Shown here piece by piece: positions 36,869-44,147 of a stretch of 58,506 bases of DNA. The notes under the pieces are model-generated. The model did no database searches. It was not told the DNA's origin and saw only the letters and a program-made list of their open reading frames with translations. Source of the DNA: Thaumasiovibrio sp043421945 (GTDB taxonomy: Bacteria; Pseudomonadota; Gammaproteobacteria; Enterobacterales; Vibrionaceae); assembly GCA_043421945.1 (NCBI GenBank), contig JBHOGO010000020.1:1-58506 (forward strand), written 5' to 3'. The position numbers were made by a program, and so were the translations under genes. The stretch's first letter is position 1. Each line of letters begins with the position of its first letter.

Positions 36869-36883
36869 TGATAATAATTATCA
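36869..36883. promoter_or_regulatory. Consensus Fur box upstream of DUF2061 gene
   Basis: TGATAAT-A-ATTATCA is a perfect 7-1-7 inverted repeat, exactly the Fur core consensus. It lies 37 nt before the ATG, where it would overlap the promoter. Iron-replete repression of the downstream gene is the straightforward inference. Confidence 0.85.
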
Positions 36884-36920
36884 ATACTATTTACATCGAG
36901 ACGAAATAGAGGCTACCACC

Positions 36921-37406
36921 ATGAAAAAGACAATCAGCTTTGCAGGGTTCCACTTCATTGTTGCGTTTAGCGTTGCATACCTATTAACAGGCGATATCAT
37001 CATCGGCAGCTTAATCGCCATGATCGAACCGATGGTCAATACGGTAGCATTCTACTTCCATGAAAAGGCTTGGCAGCACCCAACATTCAGTAAAAGTGCA
37101 GCAAGCCAACCTAAGAATAAAACCATGAGTTTTGCAGCCGTCCACTTTACTGTTGCCTTTGGCGTCGCGTATTTATTAACGGGCGATCTATTGGTCGGTG
37201 GTGTCATGGCAACGATAGAACCAGCCATTAATACTGTCGTTTACTACTTCCATGAACGTGTATGGCAGAAACACTTCTCGGCAGAGGCTATCTCTGGCAC
37301 TTCTTTAGATGAGCACCATGCCGAACTTATCGAGTGCACATCTGCAACCGAGGCTTGTATTGAACAAGTCAACACAAGCCATAAGCTAACGGCCACTAGC
37401 GCCTAA
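36921..37406 (+). CDS. Tandem DUF2061 membrane protein
   Basis: This 161-residue protein consists of two copies of DUF2061, at about 3-52 and 65-116, joined by a polar linker. Each copy has the pattern K-T-x-S-F-A-x-x-H-F-x-V-A-F then YLLTGD, and ends N-T-V-x-(F/Y)-YFHE-(K/R)-x-WQ. Each has two short hydrophobic helices, so about four membrane passes are likely. The remaining ~45 residues are polar, with two cysteines. No function is known for DUF2061. A consensus Fur box directly upstream points to a role in iron-limited growth. The nearest neighbours do not form an obvious operon with it. Confidence 0.85.
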   Translation: MKKTISFAGFHFIVAFSVAYLLTGDIIIGSLIAMIEPMVNTVAFYFHEKAWQHPTFSKSAASQPKNKTMSFAAVHFTVAFGVAYLLTGDLLVGGVMATIEPAINTVVYYFHERVWQKHFSAEAISGTSLDEHHAELIECTSATEACIEQVNTSHKLTATSA

Positions 37407-37458
37407 GCTACACCACGTAGCACAGCACCGAATAAAACCGCGTTAGCCGACAACCTCG

Positions 37459-37487
37459 TTGACATATTTGTGTAGTGCAACTAAATT
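37459..37487 (+). promoter_or_regulatory. Promoter of MarR-GNAT gene
   Basis: TTGACA (37459-37464) is 17 nt from TAAATT (37482-37487). The -10 element sits at the centre of the palindrome listed next, so a bound repressor would block polymerase directly. Confidence 0.65.
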
Positions 37488-37503
37488 TAGTTGCACTACA
37501 CAA
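37468..37503. promoter_or_regulatory. 36-bp perfect palindrome, probable MarR operator
   Basis: The left arm TTGTGTAGTGCAACTAAA is followed at once by its exact reverse complement, 18 bp each side with no spacer. It overlaps the -10 element and ends 10 nt before the likely ATG at 37514. TTGCAC/GTGCAA half-sites inside resemble MarR-family operators. Autoregulation by the downstream MarR-GNAT protein is the simplest reading. Confidence 0.85.
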
Positions 37504-37513
37504 CAGAGTAACT

Positions 37514-38455
37514 ATGTCTATGTCGACCGCCTTCATTCCAAGCCATCAACAAGCTTCTCAGATACGTACACTATCCCGCCATCTCATTCGAGACTTAGGC
37601 ATGCTTGACCAACACTGTGGGTTAAGCGAAATCACTCCAGTACAAGCACATGCCTTAATTGAACTCGAATCAGGCCCAATCACGATTAGCGAACTGGCTA
37701 GCCGCTTACGTGTCGATAAATCCAATGCTAGCCGCACCAATGCTATCTTGATCAACAAAGGATTAGTGGTGACAGAGCATGTGGTGGGAGACAAACGCAA
37801 ATCACTCTCTCGGTTAACACCAGAAGGCCAAACTTTACTGTGCTCCCTAAACCAAAGCCTAAACCATCAAGTCAGTGGCTTTTTAAAGCAGCTTGATCAA
37901 GATGAAATCGATCAATTAGCAACAAGCCTAGCGCGATACAGTAAAGCGATTCGTGCTCAAGAAAAGCAAGGCGACTATACCATTCGGCTATTAACACCGC
38001 TCGATAATGCCAGCATGGCCGCCGTAGTACGCCGAGTATCAAAAGAGCATGGCCTCACACCGGATAAAGGCTACAGCGTTGCAGATCCAACACTGGATAA
38101 CTTGCACGATAGCTACACCTGCTCACGCAGTGCATTTTGGGTGATCGAAAAAGATCATCGCGTATTAGGCGGAGGTGGCATTGCCCCGTTAGCGGGTGAA
38201 GATGGTGTCTGTGAATTACAAAAGATGTACTTTCTCCCAGAATTGAGAGGAAAAGGCTTTGCTCGTCGAATCGCCGTTCAAGCCCTAAGCTTTGCTCGTC
38301 AAAGTGGCTTTAAACAGTGCTATCTAGAGACGACAAAATCACTTCAGGCAGCGATTTCGCTTTATGACTCACTAGGTTTTGAGCACATAGAAGCGGCATT
38401 AGGTGATACAGGACATGATGCTTGTGAGGTCAGAATGCTTAAGCAACTTCTCTAA
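37514..38455 (+). CDS. MarR-family regulator fused to GNAT acetyltransferase
   Basis: The protein is a two-domain fusion of 313 residues. Residues 1 to about 140 are a winged-helix MarR domain (ITPVQAHALIELESGPITISELASRL, then the recognition helix VDKSNASRTNAIL and the wing VVGDKRKSLSRLTPEG). Residues about 150-313 are a GNAT domain with the acetyl-CoA loop LPELRGKGFARRI and the C-terminal SLGFEHIE. Such fusions are known, but targets are rarely defined. I chose the ATG at 37514; an in-frame GTG at 37475 falls inside the palindromic operator. It probably represses its own promoter and may acetylate a small molecule or protein. Confidence 0.88.
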   Translation: MSMSTAFIPSHQQASQIRTLSRHLIRDLGMLDQHCGLSEITPVQAHALIELESGPITISELASRLRVDKSNASRTNAILINKGLVVTEHVVGDKRKSLSRLTPEGQTLLCSLNQSLNHQVSGFLKQLDQDEIDQLATSLARYSKAIRAQEKQGDYTIRLLTPLDNASMAAVVRRVSKEHGLTPDKGYSVADPTLDNLHDSYTCSRSAFWVIEKDHRVLGGGGIAPLAGEDGVCELQKMYFLPELRGKGFARRIAVQALSFARQSGFKQCYLETTKSLQAAISLYDSLGFEHIEAALGDTGHDACEVRMLKQLL

Positions 38456-38516
38456 GCTGGGTGAGTATTCTCTCTAGGTTTTTATCTTCATTGTTTATCA
38501 TCGTTTAGAAGGTAAA

Positions 38517-38560
38517 CATAGCTTATGAAAGCAAATATAGGTTATGAAAACAAACATAGG
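38517..38560 (+). repeat. Imperfect 19-bp tandem repeat
   Basis: Two adjacent 19-bp units of the form YATAGSTTATGAAARCAAA (38517-38535, 38536-38554) and the start of a third. They lie in the 200-nt gap between the MarR-GNAT and rraB ends. No function is evident. Confidence 0.6.
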
Positions 38561-38605
38561 CTGGACGATAAAGGGCATTAAGGTGAAGCAAAGATATTGA
38601 GGTAC

Positions 38606-38636
38606 AAAAAAGCCCCATGACTAACGGGGCTTTTTT
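38606..38636. terminator. Bidirectional terminator between MarR-GNAT gene and rraB
   Basis: AAAAAGCCCC and GGGGCTTTTT pair around a 10-nt loop, with A- and T-runs on the two sides, serving both converging genes. Confidence 0.8.
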
Positions 38637-38654
38637 ACTCAATGAGCGAGAGCG

Positions 38655-39089
38655 CTATTCAGCGTCTTCCTCTGCACCATCTTCACCTTCATCTTCGTCT
38701 TCGTCGTCTTCACCATTCTCGAAGTACGTACCCCAACCGTCGTAATCGATTTTGTGTTTTTCAGCCAACGCGATCAGTTTTTCTGTCTGAGCATCAATAA
38801 CTTCAGCATCAAGTGCTGTTTCCATGATCGCATCAAAACAAACAACAGTGCCACCACCATCTTCTGGTGCAAGCTCTAGCTCTTCTGCCTCTTGGACTTC
38901 ATAGCCCATTTTGAATGCTTCAACAGCCGCTTCTTCTAGCTCTTTAAAGCTGTCTGCAGAGAAGTGGTGCTCAATTGAATACAATGCATCCGGCTCACTG
39001 CCATCTTCTAGCAAGGCCTCGATGATCTCACGAGTTTCTTCTTTTTGCTCTTCAATTAGTTCTGCGAAAGACATTTCAGTGTTAGGCAT
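38655..39089 (-). CDS. rraB: Ribonuclease E inhibitor RraB
   Basis: RraB binds RNase E and alters degradosome activity, changing mRNA stability. The 144 residues are strongly acidic. A conserved core (DALYSIEHHFSADSFKELEEAAVEAFKMGYEV and later DYDGWGTYFE) is followed by an extreme acidic tail (about 20 residues of E/D) that is typical of Vibrio homologues. The ATG at 39089 has GGAGT 4-5 nt upstream. It is the only minus-strand gene here and is divergent from arcA. Confidence 0.92.
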   Translation of the reverse strand: MPNTEMSFAELIEEQKEETREIIEALLEDGSEPDALYSIEHHFSADSFKELEEAAVEAFKMGYEVQEAEELELAPEDGGGTVVCFDAIMETALDAEVIDAQTEKLIALAEKHKIDYDGWGTYFENGEDDEDEDEGEDGAEEDAE

Positions 39090-39838
39090 GGTGACTCCAA
39101 TAGTCGAGAATAATAACGGCGCTACTATCTCATAATTTAGGTCGAAAAGCGCATATTTAACACTGAAAAGAGAGGAATTTTCTTGATTATCTCGATAACC
39201 AATAAGTTGATCGCTGTCACATTACTGACTACTGCTGGGCGGCTTCTCGCCAATATGAATATCTATATGCTTTAGGAATATGAATAAGCAGTCATTTACT
39301 CATTGTAAAATATCACACTCTCTGATGCCTAACCGCCCACCCCAGTAAGGGGAGCGACGACAAACATCAATGAAAACCTTCTCTTGAATCATTCGATAAA
39401 TAAATTCATAACTGCTCAAATATGTTGAATAAGCACTCACCCGCAAGATTAACACCCTCCAAGAAAAACAAAAAACATCATATAAATCAATAAATTGAAA
39501 ACGTAATCATTCACCAAACAACTTGCATTAGTACCGTAACTCCATTAGCGTAATTCACAGTTTGAACCTATAACCAGCATGACAGGAACGGCATGCGGGC
39601 ATTTTTGTCCTCAAACTTTCAATGATACGCTGACATGAGAATAAGTGAGCGTATAAGACAGGTAAGTCACACGCCGACTCTCGCCAATAGCGAGGTGCCA
39701 GCTCACATTGATCGATACGATCTTTGCTCTTTAAGGCATCCCTTTATGAAGGGTTTATCTATGAGCCATTGATAAACCCGCAGCGATACACGCTGCACTT
39801 CATTCGGCGAAGGAATCGGGAATAGAAGAGAGAACAAC
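39090..39838. other. Long region between rraB and arcA
   Basis: About 750 nt without a gene I can support. It contains AT-rich TATGAATA-type motifs (for example 39254-39271) resembling ArgR half-boxes, and a hairpin at 39751-39779. The promoter for arcA is presumably here, but I cannot place it. Confidence 0.5.
39751..39779 (+). promoter_or_regulatory. Hairpin in the arcA leader
   Basis: GGGTTTATC and GATAAACCC are a perfect 9-bp inverted repeat separated by 11 nt, ending 59 nt before the arcA ATG. It is either an operator or an mRNA leader structure; there is no T-run. Confidence 0.5.
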
Positions 39839-41059
39839 ATGAGTCAACTATACGTCGGTTCAGAAGTCGGTCAATTACGCCGAGTTCTGCTACACCGCCC
39901 AGAACGCGCCCTAAATCTACTGACCCCTTCAAATTGCCATGAATTGCTTTTTGATGACGTTCTCTCTGTCGAGCGAGCTGGCGAGGAGCACGATGCCTTT
40001 GCCAAAACACTGTGCGACCAAGGTGTCGAAGTATTGCTCCTTCATGACCTTCTCGTTGACACACTCGCGGTACCAGAGGCAAAGGCATGGCTTCTGGCGA
40101 CACAAATTTCAGACTATCGTCTCGGCTCTTCTTTTGCTGCCGACGTGAGGCTATTTCTATCTGAGCAGCCTAATGAAGAGTTAGCCACGATCCTATTGGG
40201 TGGGTTGAGTTTTTCTGAGTTACCACTGCGCCCAGATTCTATGATGCAAGCCATGCATGCGGGTACAGATTTTGTTTTGGAGCCATTACCTAATCACCTG
40301 TTCACACGGGATACTTCGTGCTGGCTATATGGGGGCGTCTCACTGAACCCAATGGCTAAAGCAGCAAGGCAACGCGAAACGAACCACCTTCGCGCGATAT
40401 ACCGATGGCACCCACTCTTTGTAAATCAAAATTTTACCCGCTTCTACGGGGACGAAGAGGTGAACTATGATAACGCGACCATCGAAGGTGGTGATGTACT
40501 CGTCATTGGAAATGGCACAGTATTAATTGGCATGTCAGAACGTACTACTCCACAAGGTGTTGAACACCTTGCTGCAAGTTTGTTTAAGCACGGACAAGCA
40601 ACGCAAGTACTCGCCTTAGACCTTCCAAAGCATCGCTCCTGTATGCATTTGGACACGGTCATGACCCACATGCGCCATGATACATTCTCCATTTACCCTG
40701 AAGTCGTTCGCCACGATACGCCATGCTGGCGCTTAGAAGGTGGTGAAGATGGCAGAATTCATACTTTCCGAGAAAGCCACTTTGTCCCCGCGATCGAAAA
40801 AGCGCTGAAAGTCGATAAGATTGAACTGATCACCACGGGAGGTGATAGCTACGAAGCAGAGCGCGAACAATGGAATGATGCCAACAACGTACTCACCGTG
40901 AAACCTGGTGTTGTCATTGGTTATGAACGCAATACTTACACCAATGAAAAATATGACAAAGCAGGGATAACCGTCTTACCCATTCCAGGTAATGAGCTTG
41001 GCCGAGGTCGTGGTGGCGCACGCTGTATGAGCTGCCCTATTGAACGTGATGGCTTGTAA
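39839..41059 (+). CDS. arcA: Arginine deiminase
   Basis: ArcA hydrolyses arginine to citrulline and ammonia, the first step of the arginine deiminase pathway and a source of ATP and alkali without respiration. The guanidino-modifying fold is supported by PNHLFTRDTS, IEGGDVL, HLDTVMTH (catalytic histidine) and the active cysteine in GRGRGGARCMSCPIERDGL near the end. The 406 residues are standard. The next gene is ornithine carbamoyltransferase, which would act on citrulline. No carbamate kinase gene is in the window. Confidence 0.96.
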   Translation: MSQLYVGSEVGQLRRVLLHRPERALNLLTPSNCHELLFDDVLSVERAGEEHDAFAKTLCDQGVEVLLLHDLLVDTLAVPEAKAWLLATQISDYRLGSSFAADVRLFLSEQPNEELATILLGGLSFSELPLRPDSMMQAMHAGTDFVLEPLPNHLFTRDTSCWLYGGVSLNPMAKAARQRETNHLRAIYRWHPLFVNQNFTRFYGDEEVNYDNATIEGGDVLVIGNGTVLIGMSERTTPQGVEHLAASLFKHGQATQVLALDLPKHRSCMHLDTVMTHMRHDTFSIYPEVVRHDTPCWRLEGGEDGRIHTFRESHFVPAIEKALKVDKIELITTGGDSYEAEREQWNDANNVLTVKPGVVIGYERNTYTNEKYDKAGITVLPIPGNELGRGRGGARCMSCPIERDGL

Positions 41060-41211
41060 TCTACATAACCGTTAGGGGAGAACACTCCCCTAACGGTATG
41101 ACGCTCCTTGAGAGCTTCCCACACACTTTCTTTTACCTCACGCCTTTAAATTATCACCTATGCTTTTCATGTTTTCGCTTGCAATCCCTCATTGAGCGCA
41201 ATATCATCAAT

Positions 41212-41229
41212 ATAGAATATAAATTCACA
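41212..41229. promoter_or_regulatory. ArgR box upstream of argF
   Basis: ATAGAATATAAATTCACA matches the 18-bp ARG box consensus (WNTGAATWWWWATTCANW) except for one core base. It lies 44 nt before the argF ATG. Arginine repression through ArgR is expected. Confidence 0.7.
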
Positions 41230-41272
41230 TGAAATGCATTGTTATTTCATAAAATAACAAAGGAAGTTGGCA

Positions 41273-42277
41273 ATGGCTTTTAACCTAAAGAATCGTAATT
41301 TTCTCAAACTGCTCGATTTCACCCCACGTGAAATCCAACATTTGATTGATCTTTCTATCGATCTTAAGCGTGCAAAATATAACGGTTATGAGCAGCCTCG
41401 CCTCTCTGGTAAGAACATTGCACTCATCTTTGAAAAAAGCAGTACAAGAACACGCTGCGCGTTTGAAGTTGCTGCCTTCGATCAAGGTGCTAGAGTCTCT
41501 TATCTCGGCCCATCAGGCTCACAAATTGGTCATAAAGAATCAATGAAAGATACCGCACGCGTGTTAGGCCGCATGTACGACGGCATCCAATACCGAGGGT
41601 TCGGTCAAGATATCGTTGAAGAGTTGGGTAAATATGCAGGGGTTCCGGTATGGAATGGGCTCACTGATGAATTTCACCCGACACAAATCATCGCCGATTT
41701 CATGACAATGCTCGAGCACGCACCGGGTAAGCAGCTTAATCAACTCTCGTTTGCTTACCTCGGCGATGCGCGCAACAACATGGGTAACTCTCTATTAGTC
41801 GGCGCTGCAAAAATGGGGATGGATATCCGCCTTGTCGCTCCAAAAGCCTATTGGCCAGAAGCCGACTTAGTGGAAACCTGTCAGGCCATTGCTGATAAAA
41901 CCGGCGCAATAATTACCCTCACAGAAAATGTCGAGCAAGGCGTTTTGGGGTGTGATTTCCTCTATACCGATGTGTGGGTATCAATGGGTGAAGCAGAAGA
42001 AGCGTGGGAACAACGCGTTAAACAGATGCTGCCTTACCAGATCAATCAAGCAACGCTGGATGCAACACAAAATAAAAACGTGAAATTCATGCATTGCCTC
42101 CCCGCTTTCCACAACGATGAAACGACCATCGGTAAACAGATCGCCGAGAAGTATGGCTTGTCTGGATTAGAGGTGACAGAAGAGGTGTTTGAATCTGAAC
42201 ACTCTATTGTCTTCGATGAAGCAGAAAACCGTATGCACACCATTAAAGCGGTGATGGTGGCGACGCTTGGCAGTTAA
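41273..42277 (+). CDS. argF: Ornithine carbamoyltransferase
   Basis: This enzyme joins carbamoyl phosphate and ornithine to citrulline, or the reverse in catabolism. It has the carbamoyl-phosphate motif SSTRTR, HPTQ and the ornithine motif HCLPAFH. The ATG at 41273 has AAAGGAAG 8 nt upstream and gives 334 residues, the E. coli length. Placement after arcA would suit a catabolic ArcB, while the ArgR box suits anabolic ArgF; sequence cannot decide, and the protein may serve both. I use argF because of the ArgR box and Vibrio practice. Confidence 0.93.
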   Translation: MAFNLKNRNFLKLLDFTPREIQHLIDLSIDLKRAKYNGYEQPRLSGKNIALIFEKSSTRTRCAFEVAAFDQGARVSYLGPSGSQIGHKESMKDTARVLGRMYDGIQYRGFGQDIVEELGKYAGVPVWNGLTDEFHPTQIIADFMTMLEHAPGKQLNQLSFAYLGDARNNMGNSLLVGAAKMGMDIRLVAPKAYWPEADLVETCQAIADKTGAIITLTENVEQGVLGCDFLYTDVWVSMGEAEEAWEQRVKQMLPYQINQATLDATQNKNVKFMHCLPAFHNDETTIGKQIAEKYGLSGLEVTEEVFESEHSIVFDEAENRMHTIKAVMVATLGS

Positions 42278-42318
42278 CCAGTGCGATCGCAATCGCTTGC
42301 GTCGTCCCAAATAGCGGG

Positions 42319-42324
42319 TATAAT
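42319..42324 (+). promoter_or_regulatory. pyrB promoter -10 element
   Basis: A perfect TATAAT with TTGCGT 16 nt upstream. The bases after it (GCTCAACAATTTAGCC) closely follow the E. coli pyrBI start region, where AAUUUG transcripts slip on the T-run when UTP is high. Confidence 0.75.
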
Positions 42325-42356
42325 GCTCAACAATTTAGCCAACATTATGGTGTAAA

Positions 42357-42455
42357 ATGTCCTTTCGCGCTCAGCTAGCACTGTCGTTTGCAGGCCTTTT
42401 CGAGGCAGGATATTGCATTATGTGGCACCGATTTCTCAAAAAAGCCTCCTTTTAG
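42357..42455 (+). CDS. pyrB leader peptide
   Basis: A 32-codon open frame (ATG 42357 to TAG 42453-42455) starts about 25 nt after the likely transcription start. It is rich in F, L and A, and its stop lies inside the loop of the attenuator hairpin. This is the layout of E. coli pyrL: with low UTP, polymerase pauses and the translating ribosome disrupts the terminator. The residue sequence itself is not conserved with PyrL. The ribosome binding site is weak. Confidence 0.75.
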   Translation: MSFRAQLALSFAGLFEAGYCIMWHRFLKKASF

Positions 42456-42468
42456 GGGGCTTTTTTTT
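42437..42468 (+). terminator. pyrBI attenuator
   Basis: AAAAAAGCC(T)CC and GG(G)GGCTTTTTT form a stem around TTTTA, with eight T's following. It overlaps the stop of the leader peptide and ends about 57 nt before the pyrB ATG. Confidence 0.85.
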
Positions 42469-42524
42469 GGCCTATATCTCATATTGATAAACCCACATTG
42501 ATAAACCTAAGGGGAAGCGTAGCC

Positions 42525-43454
42525 ATGGCGAATTCGCTATATCAAAAGCACATCATTTCTATCCCTGAGCTAAGTCGACAAGAGCTCGAACTCATTGTTG
42601 ATACTGCTGCTCAATTAAAAGCTCATCCTCAACCTGAGCTACTAAAAAACAAAGTGATTGCGAGCTGTTTTTTTGAAGCATCGACCCGAACTCGTTTATC
42701 TTTTGAAACGGCTGTTCAGCGCCTCGGCGGTCGAGTCATCGGCTTCCCCGATGGTGGCAACACTTCTTCGGGTAAAAAAGGTGAAACATTAGCCGACTCA
42801 GTAAAAGTCATCTCTTCTTATGTCGATGCCTTTTTCATGCGTCACCCAAAAGAAGGCGCAGCCCGACTAGCAACAGAGTTTTCAAATGGAAAGCCTGTCA
42901 TCAATGGCGGTGATGGTGCGAATCAACACCCGACACAGACGCTACTCGACCTATACACGATTTCTGAAACTCAGGGACGCTTGGACGACCTCAATATCGC
43001 CATGGTCGGTGATCTCAAATATGGGCGAACCGTTCACTCGCTAACGCAAGCACTGTCGAAGTTTAACAACGTGCGCTTCTACTTTATTGCCCCTCAAATT
43101 TTAGCGATGCCGGACTACATCCTCGAAGAACTTGATGCTGCAGGTATCCAATACAGTATTCATGACAATATCGATGAAGTGATGCCCGAAGTCGACGTAC
43201 TGTATATGACGCGAGTACAAAAAGAGCGCTTCGATGCTTCTGAGTATGCCCATATGAAGTCAGCTTTCATCTTGAGTGCAGCCAACCTTGGTGGCGCGCG
43301 TGAAAACATGAAGGTACTTCACCCATTGCCTCGTGTTGATGAAATCACGGTCGATGTGGATGACACATCGCATGCGTACTATTTCCAGCAAGCTGAGAAC
43401 GGCGTCTATGCACGTCAGGCACTACTTGCCCTTGTCCTCAACGAACAATTATAA
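42525..43454 (+). CDS. pyrB: Aspartate carbamoyltransferase catalytic chain
   Basis: PyrB makes carbamoyl-aspartate, the committed step of pyrimidine synthesis, as a catalytic trimer within the PyrB6-PyrI6 holoenzyme. It has the carbamoyl-phosphate motif STRTRLSFE, HPTQTLLD and the aspartate-side HPLPRVDEI. The ATG at 42525 follows AAGGGGAAG and gives 309 residues, close to E. coli's 311. The regulatory chain gene starts 15 nt after its stop. Confidence 0.97.
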   Translation: MANSLYQKHIISIPELSRQELELIVDTAAQLKAHPQPELLKNKVIASCFFEASTRTRLSFETAVQRLGGRVIGFPDGGNTSSGKKGETLADSVKVISSYVDAFFMRHPKEGAARLATEFSNGKPVINGGDGANQHPTQTLLDLYTISETQGRLDDLNIAMVGDLKYGRTVHSLTQALSKFNNVRFYFIAPQILAMPDYILEELDAAGIQYSIHDNIDEVMPEVDVLYMTRVQKERFDASEYAHMKSAFILSAANLGGARENMKVLHPLPRVDEITVDVDDTSHAYYFQQAENGVYARQALLALVLNEQL

Positions 43455-43469
43455 GCAGGAGATTTCACC

Positions 43470-43931
43470 ATGGTTAAAGAGAATCAACTTCAGGTCGAAG
43501 CGATCAAAAATGGCACCGTGATTGACCATATCCCTGCGAATGTTGGCATCAAGGTACTTGCACTGTTTGATGTAAGCTGCACAACTAAACGTGTTACGAT
43601 CGGTCTTAACCTTCCTTCGTCAGCACTGGGTGCAAAAGATCTCATTAAGATCGAAAATGTCTTTGTCTCCGAAGAGCAAGCCAACCAACTTGCCCTCTAT
43701 GCACCGAGTGCTACGGTCAATCAAATTGAAAACTATGAAGTGGCAAAGAAGCTAACACTGTCTTTACCAAGCAGTATTAAAGGTGTTTTTTCTTGCCCAA
43801 ACAGCAACTGCATCACGCATGACGAAGCTGTCGACAGCCGCTTTCGTATCATCCCAAAAAATGAGGACGTGCAGCTAAAGTGCCACTACTGTGAGAAAGT
43901 ATTCTCCCGAGAAGTGATGACTGAGCACTAG
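43470..43931 (+). CDS. pyrI: Aspartate carbamoyltransferase regulatory chain
   Basis: PyrI binds CTP, UTP or ATP and adjusts PyrB activity. The N-terminal nucleotide-binding domain (AIKNGTVIDHIPANVGIKVL) is followed by the zinc domain with ligands CPNSNC and CHYC. The 153 residues match E. coli. A ribosome binding site AGCAGGAG is present, and the gene is cotranscribed with pyrB. Confidence 0.97.
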   Translation: MVKENQLQVEAIKNGTVIDHIPANVGIKVLALFDVSCTTKRVTIGLNLPSSALGAKDLIKIENVFVSEEQANQLALYAPSATVNQIENYEVAKKLTLSLPSSIKGVFSCPNSNCITHDEAVDSRFRIIPKNEDVQLKCHYCEKVFSREVMTEH

Positions 43932-43999
43932 AGTGACTAAGAACGAAGCGAGAAGAGAGTTACACTTCTAACTTCAAGTGATTTGGAAGTGTACCAAAG

Positions 44000-44028
44000 A
44001 AAAAAAGCCAGCCTGACTAAGGGCTGGC
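44000..44028 (-). terminator. Minus-strand terminator between pyrI and the Dph6-like gene
   Basis: On the minus strand GCCAGCCC and GGCTGGC pair around TTAGTCA-type loop sequence, and a run of seven or more T's follows. On the plus strand only AACACAG follows, so the signal is oriented for leftward transcription although no leftward gene is evident here. Confidence 0.65.
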
Positions 44029-44147
44029 AACACAGATAAAACAGGATACTTACAGAGGAGCTACCTCATACCCTCACCACCAATACCGCGCTTTTTTATT
44101 GTGAATAGATCCCCTACTATGAGATTTTTATCCAGCTGGACGGAATC

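Larger units (their letters stand above)
36586..36920. other. Intergenic region between valS and DUF2061 gene
   Basis: These 335 nt hold the valS terminator in the left half and a Fur box near 36869 in the right half. I see no gene in it. Confidence 0.7.
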
